Assembly (NCBI GenBank): GCA_965153455.1
Contig: OZ234500.1
Span: 11,594,001 to 11,658,000 of the forward strand
Origin: Sphagnum compactum
Lineage: Eukaryota > Bryophyta > Sphagnopsida > Sphagnales
Reading direction: 5' to 3'
DNA: 64,000 nucleotides
Under the pieces are notes generated by a model. The model had not been told where the DNA came from, ran no database searches, and saw nothing but the letters and a program-made list of their open reading frames with translations. The first letter of the stretch is position 1. Each line of letters opens with the position of its first letter. This document shows positions 11,061 to 22,951 of the stretch, piece after piece. Made by a program: the position numbers and the translations under genes.

Positions 11061-12394
11061 ATTTATTAAGGTTCGCCTTAATCCATGGATGATGAACATA
11101 GGTCCCCATATGTAGTTATTACAAACAATTTATAGTGGAAACAATGTCATAATTACATCCATTTTGGTTTAGTTAATGCATATTTTACTAAATTTTGTTT
11201 ACCTAATTTATTTATGGAATGGACATTATAATACATCTTTTCATGTAATTATTATAAATATGTACTATTGGATTATGGTTTAGGTTTAAGGTTGAGACAC
11301 ATAAATTAGTTAGCAAGCTTTTCACAAATCTATAGTAATTAACCTAAACTAGGTTAAATTTGGGGGGGACATTTTAGGGTTTAGACATATGCGAAGTAAT
11401 ACAATTTCATTCTATATCTTTTTCAAAGAAAGTGGAAAAAATTAGTTTGGAGAGATCACACAAAGGTAAGAGACATATCTTTTCTTTTAGTTTTTTCCAA
11501 AATTTATTTGATTGTTTTTGAAGATTAAGGTTTTTTTTCGGTGAGTAAATCTTTGTAGTTTAAAAGCTTTAAATTTTGTTTCTAATTTTTTTCCTATGTT
11601 TTTCTAAAAAAATTTGTTTTGCATTATATAATTTGTATAGTTGTATAATTTTTTAGGTTTAGGGCATATATCACTAGGATTTTTTTTATTAGGGTTCGTA
11701 TAGTTAGGGTTGTAATAAGGCTTATGGAAAAATATCATTTGAATTTTTAGGGTTATGCCTTATGATTTAATGTTTAGGAATTTGGTTAATATATATCAAG
11801 GCTTAAGGTTTATACTCTAGACTTTGCTCATTGTATTGATTTTTTATTTTATCACTTGTTTAGATCTATAACATAATTATGAATATCTTTTGTTTCCATA
11901 TGTTCCATAGTTGTTAAAGTTCAATATTTCCTAACCCACCTTTATTTAAATGTAATACCCATATCATATTGTGATAATTCATTAACCATGAAACATAAAT
12001 TTTTTAAAAAAATATTTGATTCCCCACCAATACATTATGAAATTCATGTTTTCAAAATTATTTATTCACCTCATAATATGATTTAATATATAAAAAATGA
12101 ACATAATGTAAAATTGGTCACATTAATGATACAAAGGGTTAGGGTTTAATATAAAATTTACTATTTAATGCTAGAATTATGGTTTAAATTTAGAGTTTAG
12201 GACACATAAATTAATTAACATTTTTTTACAAGTCTATAATAATTAAAATAAATCTAGGGTGCATTTTGGGTGGAATTTTTAGGGCTTAAACATATGTAAA
12301 ACAATGCAATGTCATTTTATATTTTTTAAAGAAAGTGAAAGAACTTAACTTGGAAATATTACCAAATGGTAATAGATATACCTTTTTTTGTGTT
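11061..12394. other. Unassigned, very AT-rich DNA
   Basis: Contains words such as TTAGGGTTTA and AGGTTTAAGG repeated irregularly, and a diverged duplication: the ACATATG(C/T)(G/A)AA, AATGTCATT or TTTCATT, CATATCTTT blocks near 11385-11480 resemble those near 12290-12390. Nothing gene-like. Confidence 0.45.
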
Positions 12395-12680
12395 TCCCTA
12401 AATGCAATACTCATATTCAAGTTCGTTTCAATATAACCCTTAGGTGATTTAAGTAACCTAAGGTGTAGACCCAACCCTAAATGCAATACCCACATGTTGA
12501 GTCATTTCAAAATAACCAATATGTAGTTTGGGTGGCCTTTTTATGAAAACCAAAACTTATATGCAATACCTACATGCAAGTTCATTTTGAAATAATCCAT
12601 AGGTGATTTAAACAACCTTGGGTGAATAATCAACCTTAAATGCCACACTCACATGTAAGGTCACTTCAAAATAAGTGGGT
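12395..12680. repeat. ~80-bp tandem repeat, about 3.5 copies
   Basis: AATGCAATAC-like words occur at 12401, 12480, 12560 and about 12639. Each is followed by CACATG, AAGTTCATTTC, AAAATAACC and TAGGTGATTTAA blocks. The copies are moderately diverged. Noncoding. Confidence 0.7.
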
Positions 12681-13034
12681 TGGGTACCCAAAATATGTTT
12701 CTTTATATACCTAAGTTAATTTTATGACAATTAATTATCATGAATAATTATCAAAAATAATGATTTGAATAATTTATCAACATAAAAAATGTAATTAAAA
12801 TAATAAACTAAATATCAAATTATTCATTTTATTCATTTTATTTTTAAATTTAAATTATCTGAATAATCAAGGTTTAACCAAATAATCAGTTAATTAATAT
12901 TAAGAAATAAATCATTGTTTAAATATGATAATCAATCATTTACATTATTTGAAATAATTTTCTAGTTATTCCTTAATTATAACATTATTTGTTGATACTT
13001 GGATTAGATTATTATGTCATATGCGTCCCATAAA
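12681..13034. other. Unassigned AT-rich DNA
   Basis: Dominated by AATAAT, TTAATTA and ATTATTTGA words. No feature seen. Confidence 0.5.
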
Positions 13035-13340
13035 TATTACAATGGAAACCTATATGTAAGTAATGTAAAATATGTTTAAAATCAACAACTATTTATAAAC
13101 CTACATGCAGGTATTGCAATGGATGTAAAAAACCAGCAACTATTACGAAACCTATATGCGGGTATTGTAATGGTTGGAAAAAAACCAACAACTATTATGA
13201 GACTTATATGCAGGTATTGTAATGGTTGGAAAAGAACCAGCATCTATTACGAAACCTATATGCGGGTATTGCAATGGTTGAAAAAAAACCAACATCTATT
13301 ACGAGACTTATATGTGGGTATTGCATATTTGAAATGGCCC
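13035..13340. repeat. 52-bp tandem repeat, about 5.5 copies
   Basis: The word ATGC(A/G)GGTATTG(C/T)AATGG recurs with its G at 13107, 13158, 13210, 13262 and 13314, a steady period of 51-52. Between copies lies AAAAACCA(A/G)CAACTATTA. Alternate copies carry GAAACCTATATGCGGG or GAGACTTATATGCAGG, so a two-unit (104-bp) higher-order period is present. An 86-codon open frame crosses the array only because the unit lacks stops in that frame and shifts frame each copy. Confidence 0.85.
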
Positions 13341-13489
13341 TATGGAAATTATAATAGAAAGGATGTAAGTATTGCATAATGTTGATTTGATCTTTGTAAA
13401 CCCTAGACAAATTAATGTTACCTATTCATATGGGCCTATTTGAATTTTGATTTTTCCATTTAAAGTACTAAAAAGATTATGAAAAATAA

Positions 13490-13526
<37 letters not shown>
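13490..13526. repeat. (AT)n microsatellite
   Basis: Uninterrupted TA dinucleotides following AAATAATA. Confidence 0.9.
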
Positions 13527-13529
<3 letters not shown>

Positions 13530-13924
13530 CCATATAACCATCAAACAAATGTGACAATAGGAAAATATTATATTGATAAAAAATGTACAAATATGGGTGG
13601 ATCAAAAAATGCTAAAGGTTATAATGAAAAAAAAGGTTCTCTATAGTATATCAAAGGACCAAAATTCAAAAATTGGGTAGTCCAAAACATGAAAGGGCTA
13701 AAAAAACCTAGCTAACTATATAAAGTGAAAACCCTAAACCATATCATTATCTACAATCTCGTGTTTAGCTCGGTAAGAAGTTGTTGCATTTGTAGCCTTG
13801 TTGCATGACGAGCAGTGTACAAATGGCAGCGTTGCATCTCAACTTGAACTACATTTGCAACAAACTCTTCCTTTATTGTGCCTTGAACCTTATAAACACC
13901 CAAAACCACCAAATTAAACCTTAA

Positions 13925-14320
13925 CACCACCAAAAAAGAAGGCGATGGCAATAAGCTACCATTGCCTTCTTCGTTAAAACACCACCATAGAAGAAGACGA
14001 CGGCGCGTTGCCACGCCATCCTCTTCTTCTTCTTCTTTTTAGACACAAAGAAGAAGGTGATGGCAACTTGGTGTTGTCGCCTTCTTTGTTCCAATAGCAC
14101 CACAGAAGAAGACGACAACGCATTGCTGTTGTCTTCTTCTTCTCTAACACAAAAAAAAAACAACGATAACAAGTTGTCATTGCCTTCTTCGCTTGAACAC
14201 CACCAGAGAAATAGGTGATGGCAACAAACTACCATCGCCTTCTTCGCTGCAACAACACCACAGAAGAAGATGACGGCACATTACCATCATCTTTTTCTTC
14301 TCAAACACAAAGAAGACAAA
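13925..14320. repeat. Tandem repeat of hairpin-forming units
   Basis: Units of about 120-160 bp each contain GAAGG(C/T)GATGG and its near reverse complement CC(A/G)TTGCCTTC or CCATCGCCT. In the first unit, arms 13938-13948 and 13959-13969 pair at 10 of 11 positions. Further units start near 14050, 14100 and 14211. CTTCTTCTTCTT and AGAAGAAGA runs connect them. The open minus-strand frames here (K-rich and F-rich) are products of this simple sequence and are not genes. Confidence 0.7.
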
Positions 14321-14350
14321 ACACACAAGAAAACAACAAAAAAAAACCAA

Positions 14351-14720
14351 GAGAAAGGAGGGAGCTTACTTTCAAGCTCCCATTCTGCCCTCTCACTTTT
14401 AGCTTCCACTTTTGCCTTCCCACTTCTACCCTTCTGTTTCAAATGCTTTCTCCTGGCATCTTCTTTTTCTCAAGCGGAAGAAAAGGAAAAAAAAAAAAAA
14501 AAAAAAACCATAGAGAAGAAAAAATAAAATGCAGAGAAAGGAGCAAACTTACTTTCAAGCTCTCGCTCTACCCTCTCACTTTTGGCTCCCGCTTCTGCCC
14601 TTTTGTTTCAAGCGCTTTCTCCTTGGCATTTTTTATTTCTCAAGCAAAAAAGAAAAAAAAACACAAAGAAAAAAAAATCATAGAGAAGAAAAAAATGTAG
14701 AGAAAGGAGGGAGCCTGCCT
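14351..14720. repeat. ~175-bp tandem repeat with purine-rich spacer
   Basis: GAGAAAGGAG begins units at 14351, 14534 and 14700. Each is followed by CTTACTTTCAAGCTC or GCCTGCCTTTC, CCCTCTCACTTTT, TTTGTTTCAA, GCTTTCTCC, TTGGCAT and TTTCTCAAGC. A/G-only spacers contain long A-runs. The plus-strand open frames here are low-complexity artefacts. Confidence 0.75.
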
Positions 14721-15049
14721 TTCTTCTCTCGCTTCTGCATTTGGGATGAAGCGCTCCTCTTGCTTTCTCCTCTCCACATTCTTTCAACAATAAGCTCTCC
14801 ACCCTCCTCAAGCCTTGTGTCTCACGTCTCCTCGAAGCTCTGTTCTACTCAAGCTCGGAAGCTTTCCCAAGCTTTAGAGATGGAATGAGTGGGAAATGAG
14901 GTGAGGGAGGTAGGAGGGGGGAGGTAGGTAGGAGGGGGTGGGAAATAGGTAGGAGGGGAAAATTTCAAGGCAAAGAAGGGGGCTGAAAAATCCCTGGCGG
15001 GGGAAGAGGATGTGTTTTTGGTTCATCCCCAAAACGGCTTGAACGGCCT
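14721..15049. other. Unassigned, with a GGTAGGAGGGG purine-rich tract
   Basis: 14890-14960 is a G/A-rich run (GGGAGGTAGGTAGGAGG). No reading frame supported. Confidence 0.5.
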
Positions 15050-15540
15050 CATCCTGAACTGGTGCACTGGTGGCTGCTGGTTCACTCCAGCCCAATACCC
15101 TAACTGCTGACTGACATGGGTCAGAAAGAGTTGGTAACTGGTTTTGACATCTGCCCTTTTGGGGGCGTTTTAAAAGTTTTAGTTTTTTTACCAATTGTGG
15201 CTTTTTTCTTTACAGTTTTTACATTTTACCAGTGTGGTGGTTGTGGTGGTGTTGTGCTGTTCCTTCCTTTTTAAAAAAAAACTTGTCAGGAAGAACCGGC
15301 GGGTAAGAAATGGGCATGTGCATTGGGAACCCCTCCCCTTTGCTTGGCGGTTCTCAAAAATAAAAAAGAACTGGTTTTGACCTGGGAACCTTGGTTCTCA
15401 GTAAACGAAAGAACCTGTCACAGAACCAGCCCTGAATTGCTGATTCTTCTTTGCAAGCTCTTTCATGAAACCCATGGGGGTTCTTTGAAAATTTTCAAAA
15501 TCCCACCGAAACCAATTATTTCATAAAATTCTTAAATTCA
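15050..15540. repeat. Dispersed repeat rich in GGTTC/GAACC words
   Basis: Contains GCACTGGTGGCTGCTGGTTCACTC, GAACCGGCGGG, GGGAACCCC, GGTTCTCA and GAACTGG-type words. Comparable word sets recur at 40080-41120, 42680-43190, 47440-47700 and 57500-57640, and the order 'accagtg / ggttcac / ggttctagttcc' is shared with the 42.7 and 57.5 kb copies. Noncoding repeat family of unknown class. Confidence 0.45.
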
Positions 15541-18500
15541 ACCTAGAAAAAAAGGGGGCTGAAGTTTTACAAGCTTCAGCTACTACAACCCCCACCCCCT
15601 GTAATTGGAATCATAGCTTTCACAACTTTGGAACATTCTCATACAAAGTATTAGTATTATTATTATATCAATGGCCGATGGCTTTGAGGCCAGTGTGACC
15701 ACACAAAGTTTCTGGTTTGGACAAACACGGACATCTGGAAGCTGAAACACACCCCCCCCCCCCCCCCCCCACCCCCCTTTGTGTACACTTCAAGTTAGTG
15801 ATATGGTATGACATTTCTTTGGTAGATCTAGTCTTTACATAATGTCACTTGCTGGAATTGGTTTATTTTTGAGCCCGAGAGTCCTCCACGAGTTCGTCCT
15901 AGATGAGCCTTCCCTCAATGCTTGTAGGCTAACATGGGTCTACTACAGAATTAGGACAATTATGGCAAAGATGTCACGGTTTAGTCTTGTTGCAGTTGAA
16001 GTGGCAACTTGATGATTTTCTTTTGAGTTCCCATTTTTCTGGAGTTGGACTTTGAAAACAGGGGTGCACACATACAGTCTCCATTTTGAATAAATAAAAC
16101 CCAGTGTGTATGTCTGGAAATATACACACACGCAACACGATATTCATAAAGAAAACAAGCCTGCAAACTGCATAGTACATACCTTGAATATGCAATATTA
16201 TTATTATTATTATTGTTATTATTATTATTTGGAAAAGTGTTTTAGTGCTGACTAATGACTACTTTAATGGAAACAATTTGGAAATCTTCCGCAAGCAGCT
16301 TAATGTGGGAAAACAAATTGTGGTGTGGGGTTCTGTACACGTTTTTTAGGGTCAACAAATTACGTGTTAGTGGGGAGTGTGGAGTTGCAACTTCTAGCAT
16401 GACAACTGTTATTAGAGCGTGTCCCAACTGTAGCAGTGAATTGGTTTTTCCACTATATTTCGGATGAAGATTTATCATAATGGTGTAAAATTGTTGCAGA
16501 TTGGTAAAGAGGTAGGGTGTTCTTATGAAGGGCGATTAGTCCAGGCCAACAATAGTGGCAGCCAATTTCAGGAATAGAATTTTCATTCAACCAATGAGAA
16601 GTAGCATCATGGAGTGAAGGGGCCTACCTTTTTCTTTTTCTTTTTCTTGTGGGTGGTAAATAGTAAATATGCCCACGTTAGGAAGGCCTTCTAGTAACAC
16701 TGGCAGAAGGCAAGGATAGTCCACAATGGATCAACCAAAATGATTGACTCAAGCTTTTACCGAATTAACACGGGCAAACACTTTCTTGGGGCCTACATTT
16801 TCTTAAGTCTACTTTTGGAGGTTCGTGGGTGGGAATGCAGGAGGAATTAACATTAAATAAATAAATAAATAAACATTGCTCCTCAACTGTGTTAAATATT
16901 GAAAGAGGTTGAAATGAAGCCTGTTGTTGGGCATGCTCAATATTTTGATAAGACGAAACTAATTACTTTGAGTTGGGCGGTGGTGAAAGAACTAGGTAAT
17001 TACTTTCAGTGGGGAGGTTGTGTACTTGGGTTATGGTGTGAAAAAGATGACAAACTCAAGTGTGTTGTCCAAAGCATTGTCAGCGTGTGAAAACCAAACC
17101 AGAATTGTCAAATCACATGTTGTAGGCTACATCTTCTCTTGGAGCACAAGGTAGTGAAATAATACAAACACATGCCATGTTACATGGAGTTTGGTGGTGG
17201 TGGTGGGGGGGAAGGGCGAGGGGGGGATTTGGTTCCTTCTAGAATGTCTTAGACTATCTCTCTCCATAACATCTTCATCCAAATTAATGAATGGAGTTGG
17301 GTGCATAGGCCTTTTATTGGGCCCTGCCCCCACAGGAGTGATGTTTTTGAAGGGGTTGCCTACTCTAAGTTGAGTATCTTGAACATACTAGTGTTCAAAT
17401 TGGTCACTAACTGTAACACACCTGTGGTTGTTTCAAAAACAAAGCAAAATAGTCTTCAAAATGGCATCCAAGAACCATGTAAGATTGTTGGGCTCCTTAA
17501 TTTAGGGCTAATTTGTTGAAGGACGGTATGTAAATCTGTGCAGGTCCTTGTTTATTTCATGAAGCTGTTTGATAACAATAACACACAAAGCTTGAGAAAC
17601 TTGGTATTCCTCATGTTCCCAATCATGTACTGATTATGTTTCTTGTGTGATGTGGCCAAGTGAGGCTCCAACCTCTTGCAAGTTGATGAAACAATATGGA
17701 CCAAAAAACATTTTGTGCAAAAGATATAAGTGTAATTGATGTACGCATCTTGAGTACAAATACTATAAGTATTTATTGGAAACCATCTTGGGTGATCAAA
17801 ACATTACATCTTTCATTTTGAAGATCATGCATCATCCAAAAAGACAAAGAAACAATTGAACAATTTTTGGGTCACTTCACAATTTTATGAATAACCAAAT
17901 GAATTAATAACATTTTCTTATTAAAATAATCCTAACTTTGTAAAAACAAATTAAATGTTTTCAAATATAAATAGAAAAAAAAATGACAACACAATTTTTT
18001 TGATTTTATAAATTAAAAAGTTTCAAATCTATTAGAAAACCACACCACCACCTACTATTACATCCCTACCGCTATCTGACGTGATGTATAAGTGGCATTT
18101 TATTTTCCATTGGATAAGTTGGCATAAACCTTTATGATTGATAACTTGACACTTATTCTTCTTATTACCCCAATGATGTCTCATTTTGTCTTCTCATGGC
18201 GAGGCAACAGAACATAAAGAAATGTGGGTATGATTTAAACGCTTCTTAGCAGGCGATTGGGAAACTTGTAAGATGAGTTTTTTTTGCGAGCCCAAATTTT
18301 GGCTGCAAGTTTGAGCCCAATGTCTCTTCCCCAACAAGATCCTCCAACTCATAAACACCTTCTTTGCAATTTAATTTTTGAACATGCAAGGGAATATTGT
18401 CATGCATCTTGAACTTTGGCACCATTCTCCCTTGCACCCACATCTTCCACCACCACTTTAGCTTTCATCACATTACATCTTGAATCAGATGGCTACCTCT

Positions 18501-18629
18501 TGCTTTTCCTTGAAAATTAGGAACCAAACTAGGACCTTGAACTTTTTATTGATTCCTTAAAGCTAGCATTCCAACGCATGTCGCATTTATCAGCAAATGG
18601 TATTTTTGGTATGGTTTTTTAACACCTTC
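15541..18629. other. Unassigned region with simple repeats
   Basis: Holds a C-run near 15749-15773, an (ATT)n microsatellite at about 16195-16230, a TTTTTC run near 16630, a (TAAA)n run near 16850-16875 and a GGTGGTGGTGG/GGGGGG tract near 17190-17227. Several 60-75 codon open frames exist but none has recognisable protein character. Confidence 0.5.
16195..16230. repeat. (ATT)n microsatellite
   Basis: Eleven or so ATT units with one GTT interruption. Confidence 0.9.
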
Positions 18630-20960
18630 AATATTGTTTTCACCAAGAAGATTCAACAAGTGGATTCCTTTCGTTGTTTCAACTTTGTTTTCACATCGCG
18701 TAGGGTCACATTCCACCTTGAATTACATGTGTTCTTGGCAAAATCCGCCTCTTAGCCATGACCAAACCTTCAGGTGGAGTTCATGCCATTGCAATGGGGG
18801 AAGCATTGTATCAATTCACAAGCCACATATTTTATGTTTTCAATTTTGCGACATTTTTGCAACACATTTTTCTTCCCACCAATTCGGAGTTGCAATTAAG
18901 GACGGTTGTGAAACGGTAATCCACAACATTAAATGCACCTTAGACCTTCACCCTAACTAGGTTGTTCTCCAATTGGATGTGGCAAACACCTTTAATTTGG
19001 TGTTAAAAGGGGTCATATTTTAAGAATTTTGTGCAGCAGGTGGAAACATCATACAATTCATCCCATTTGTTCTTACATTTTGTGCATTTAAGTCTCCTTT
19101 GTTTTATCGTCAACATAATCATGAAGGCGATGTCACAATGATCCTATCTACCATGGGAACTTGTCAAGGTGATCCTTTAGGGAGGGCACTATTCGCTTTA
19201 GCCCACTTTAACGCTTTACGTTCTATAACTAGTTATTTCCTTTCTTGTCTATTTCCATCCATTGTAGATGACATGCACATCATAGGTCCCCCTTCAATTG
19301 TATCATTTGCATATGAACATTTCTAAACCAAACTCCATGCAATAGGTCTTTCTATCCAACTTAAAAATGTGTAGCATGGGCACCTTATGGCCTACCGCCT
19401 GATTTCAACACCCCATCCCAGTTTACCAGCCCATCAGAAGGAATTAAAGCCTTAGGGGTTCCATTGGGCATCTCATCATTCACATCATCTTTCATCAAAG
19501 ATGCCCTAGTAGAGGATGTTCGACACATGAACCTTCTCTTTAAAATGGGTGATGTTCAAATAACTTTTGGAATTTTAATCCATTGCTTCATGTAACAACC
19601 ATCATATTTCTTACGATGCACACCTCTCTCTTTCACCTTCATAAAATCCTTTATTTCTTTTGAGTCATTCCTCCTTCAAGTGTTTGGGTGCTTATTCGGT
19701 CCATGATCCTTTAATAGCCTAGAAGGACCTTTAAGTCATAAACAAGCCTATCTCCCAATCACATTCGGTGGCATTAGCTTCATATCGACAACCACCATCG
19801 CCCCAACAACCTATTTAGGGAATTGGGCCCTTGCAGCTTCGATCATAATTGTTAGGTTTATGGTTGATCATCATCTTTTTTTTTTTGAGCCTTTGGCATG
19901 AATTGACAACAACACCTTTCCTTTCCAACAACATTTCAAAGCAACATGTGATCTTTTACCACCCCAGTTTGCGTGTATCTTCTTTCGTTTGAACAACTCA
20001 TCAAGCAACAAATGGTTCAACTTCAAGATTCCATCTTGGAGCGTTTGCATCATCATACCTTTCTAACATGCTCTCTGATAGGATATCTGAGGTCCATTGT
20101 GCTTGAATCTTATCATGTTCTAGCCTAGGGGCGGGTGCTTAGTTTATAGCTCGACCAGTTTTCCCAACCTTTTGATTATTTTCCCCAATTTTTTCTTCAA
20201 CATTTCAAATGTGATTCGGACTACCCCATCTTTCAATTGTAGGTATCCTTCAGTGCATGTGCACACATCCCATTGACCCTATGGGTATTCACCTCTTATG
20301 TTGCTTTCATGGCAATGAGTGCACATGTACTCATGATGTAGTTCGTGACACCTTTGCCGTCATTGCGCGAGATGCTGGCTTCCATGTGGGATGATAACAA
20401 CTACATGCACTTCCTTCATCCACGCTCAACTCCTCTCGTCGATGAATTAACATTGTGCTCACCAAAGATGGCATTCACACCCTAGTCAACGTTGTCATTG
20501 CCAATCCAACATGAGCAAATATACTTCTCCAATTTTGCGCAACTCAAGGATTCATTGCTTTCGATGCGATTCAAACCAAAAAAAGAAGATATCGTGATTG
20601 ACACCCCACTAATCAATTCCTCCCATTATCAATTGAGATATTTGGATCTCTCCATAAACAAGTCGATGTGTTTTTACATGATTGTGTTAATTCCATTTGG
20701 AGCTTGAAAGGGCTAAAGGGCTTTCCTTTTTTTTATTTTGGTTATTTTTCTTCGACAAAAAATCTCAATCACATTGTAAAGGATGCAAAAATCTTCCATC
20801 CTAAGTTAGGCAGTAGTCGTAGGCCTAGCTACTTCCCGATTTCTACCCCTTCAAAACACACCTCCCACTACCATGGCCGACCTATTACAAGCAGTCGATT
20901 TTTAACATGGAGAAACATGGCCGACCTACTACAAGTGGTCAGTTTTTGACATGGAGGGAT
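18630..20960 (+). mobile_element. Non-LTR retrotransposon relic, copy A (RT, cysteine knuckle, endonuclease-like tail)
   Basis: The plus strand reads, across several frames, a reverse transcriptase of the non-LTR type. An early block (HQFGVAIKDGCET) lies near 18880-18915, the QGDPLGRALFALAHF block near 19160-19210, and the catalytic box as SIVDDMHIIG near 19258-19290 (equivalent to xxADD). A thumb-like segment follows (KALGVPLGISSFTSSFIKDA, 19440-19510). Near 20254 comes a CCHC-type knuckle (CMCTHPIDPMGIHLLC). Near 20449-20512 a block reads NIVLTKD, then TLVNVVIANPT, resembling the D-x(12-13)-D core of restriction-like endonucleases found C-terminal to RT in R2-type elements. Frameshifts and stops are numerous, so it is dead. 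The family has two further copies nearby (27.8 and 31.0 kb). Ends are not defined; an AATAAA-like word lies near 21033. Confidence 0.75.
20872..20958 (+). repeat. 44-bp tandem duplication at the end of LINE copy A
   Basis: CATGGCCGACCTA starts at 20872 and again at 20916. Each is followed by TTACAAGCAGTCG or CTACAAGTGGTCA and TTTTT(A/G)ACATGGAG. It duplicates the last codons of the relic and the start of its 3' region. Confidence 0.7.
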
Positions 20961-21650
20961 TTTGACATCCAATAAATTCTTCTTTTTCCTTTTTCTTATT
21001 CCCTTGTACATTTTCCAAATCTATGTCTTTATGAATAAAGTTTTGTAAGGTTGCAACAACAATTTGTCCAAGTCTTGTTTGATAACATACTTGAGATTCA
21101 TACAACATTGAACATGACGCATCGATGACCTATGGTCATATCCAATTTGATTTGATGTTCAACGCTCTGAAAGGGTATCTTTTTCAAATCTTTGTAGTTC
21201 TATGCACATACATCCTTGTATTAACATTTCACTTATAGCAACTTCAAATTCAAGTTTACATTAATGAACTGATCATAAACCAATATATTTAATATTCAAA
21301 TTATAAAATGATTTATCAAAATTTATATTTCCACAAAATTAATTTTTGAAATTAGTTTTGGGATGTGTATCAACTGAGAATTTAGATTGATTTTTGGGAA
21401 AATTTTATTGAAATCTTAATTTAATTATATAGCTGAAAAAGACATTCATAATACAAAACATCATGACCAAAAGACAAAAAAAAAACATGCAACATACAAT
21501 CCAATGTACAACATGTCATGTCCAATATACATCAAAGATATCCTTTATGATTCTTCTCGTTTTCCTCATAAGACAAAACTTCACTTTATTCATTTAGGCA
21601 TGGCCCACCCATGACGTCATACGCCTTGTTTCATACAATGTGCAAATCCC
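20961..21650. other. Unassigned AT-rich DNA
   Basis: The first part is probably the 3' untranslated tail of LINE copy A. Nothing else is recognised. Confidence 0.4.
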
Positions 21651-21718
21651 GCGAAGCGCCTCCCTTGAGAACTTGGCAAGTTCCCTGGATGCTTCAGCCA
21701 AGGGAGACATGGGGAAGG

Positions 21719-21782
21719 GAAGTTGCACTATGAATGGAAAAGTTCCAACTTTGTTGAAATATTTCATTCATTGTGCAACTTC
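21719..21782. repeat. Hairpin, 18-bp arms with one mismatch
   Basis: GAAGTTGCACTATGAATG at 21719-21736 pairs with CATTCATTGTGCAACTTC at 21765-21782 around a 28-base loop. GGGAGACAT upstream (near 21702) and ATGTCTCCC downstream (near 21818) also pair, so the fold may extend to about 21700-21830. It may be a foldback element, but no target duplication was found. Confidence 0.55.
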
Positions 21783-21924
21783 TCCAGATCTTTCTTCATC
21801 TTAGAAGTTTGGTGGATGTCTCCCATGGGTGTATTAGCTAAGGAAATACCCAAACTTGAGAAGGCCCATGCTTAGCAGAGGAGATACACCCAAATTTAAC
21901 AACTTTGACAATGTGAATGGGGTG

Positions 21925-22075
21925 AACCAGCACCCACATTGGTACCATGATAAAAATCCCAAATTTCATTTAAATTATTTCTAAATATTTTTCAAATATC
22001 CCATGCCTACCTTAAATCAGGGTCTCTGAGTTCAAATCTAACTTTTTTGGGGCTTAATATGGCCACTAATACGTA
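21925..22075. repeat. Dispersed repeat, copy 1 of 3
   Basis: The order is CCCACATTGG, ATGATAAAAATCCCAAATTT, TTTCTAAATATT, TAAATCAGGGTCT, GAGTTCAAATCT and TTAATATGGCC. It matches 58150-58310 and, more briefly, 44795-44890. Confidence 0.55.
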
Positions 22076-22080
22076 CCCTC

Positions 22081-22850
22081 AGTTTATAATGTGGGTATTA
22101 GCCCAGGCCAAAAATGTTCCCTAGGTTCCCAATGTGTTCCCCAAGGGCGTTGCCAATAGCACCTCACTTTTTGGCCAAAGCGGGAGACACTCCATCTTTC
22201 CATAGAATCTTCTATTTTGGGGAGCCTCCATAGTTTCAACTTTTTTTTTTTTTGCGATGGGCCAATCAAATTGGCTCATTGCAAAAAACAAAACGTTGAA
22301 CTTGTGAGGCACCCCCAACTAATTAATATGAAACAGAAATAAGTGCCCCCAGTTTATAATGGGGGTATATTAGTCCAGGCCAAAAATGGTGATGAACTCT
22401 TTTGGGAAGAGAAATTTCAAGCAAGCCAATGGGAAGGCTCAAGCATGCAATCAAGGTGCCTTGGGTTTTTTTTTCCTTTTAAGTTTGGAAGGGGGGGGAA
22501 AGGGGGAGTGTTTTCTTTTTCCATTTTTCTCTGGTTCCCAGTGTGTTCCATGTTCCCTTTAAGTTCCTAATGGATTCCCATCAGATTTTCAATATGTTCC
22601 CCAAGTTCCCAATGAGTTCCCCAACATGTTCTCCATAGCACCTCACTTTTATCCTATATGCTTTGGCAAATGTCGTCTCCTCTCATGTAGATATGTGGGC
22701 CAAAGGTGAGAAACTCTATACTTCAAAATAGAACCTTCTATTTTGGGGAGCCTCCATAGTTTCATTATTTTGGAGTGATGGGCCAATCAAACTGGCTCAT
22801 TGCAGGAAAAAAAAAAAAACTTGGGAGGCACTTCATCTAATTAATAGGAG
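22081..22850. repeat. Tandem duplication of a ~500-bp dispersed element
   Basis: Copy 1 (22081-22330) and copy 2 (22351-22848) both start AGTTTATAATG(T/G)GGGTAT and AG(C/T)CCAGGCCAAAAATG. Both continue with TTCCCAATG, AGCACCTCACTTTT, TTCTATTTTGGGGAGCCTCC, GATGGGCCAATCAAA(T/C)TGG and end CTAATTAATA. Copy 1 lacks the middle of copy 2, whose missing part is the block also found at 1.06-1.35 kb. GGGCCAATC...GGCTCATTG can form a short inverted repeat near the right end. Confidence 0.65.
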
Positions 22851-22951
22851 AGGTGAATAGGTATTGTGTTCTAATTAAGAGGCCTCACTCAAAAAACCCT
22901 TCATGGTCTCTCGTAGTTTGAATTTGGTATTGCTAAAAAATTGTCAAGAGA

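Noticed and set aside
13119-13410. Open frames on both strands across the 52-bp array
   Set aside because: The repeated peptide reflects the DNA repeat and not a gene.
14215-14888. Long plus-strand open frames of up to 161 codons
   Set aside because: They run through tandem repeats and A-runs; the products are K/E/F-rich low-complexity sequence.
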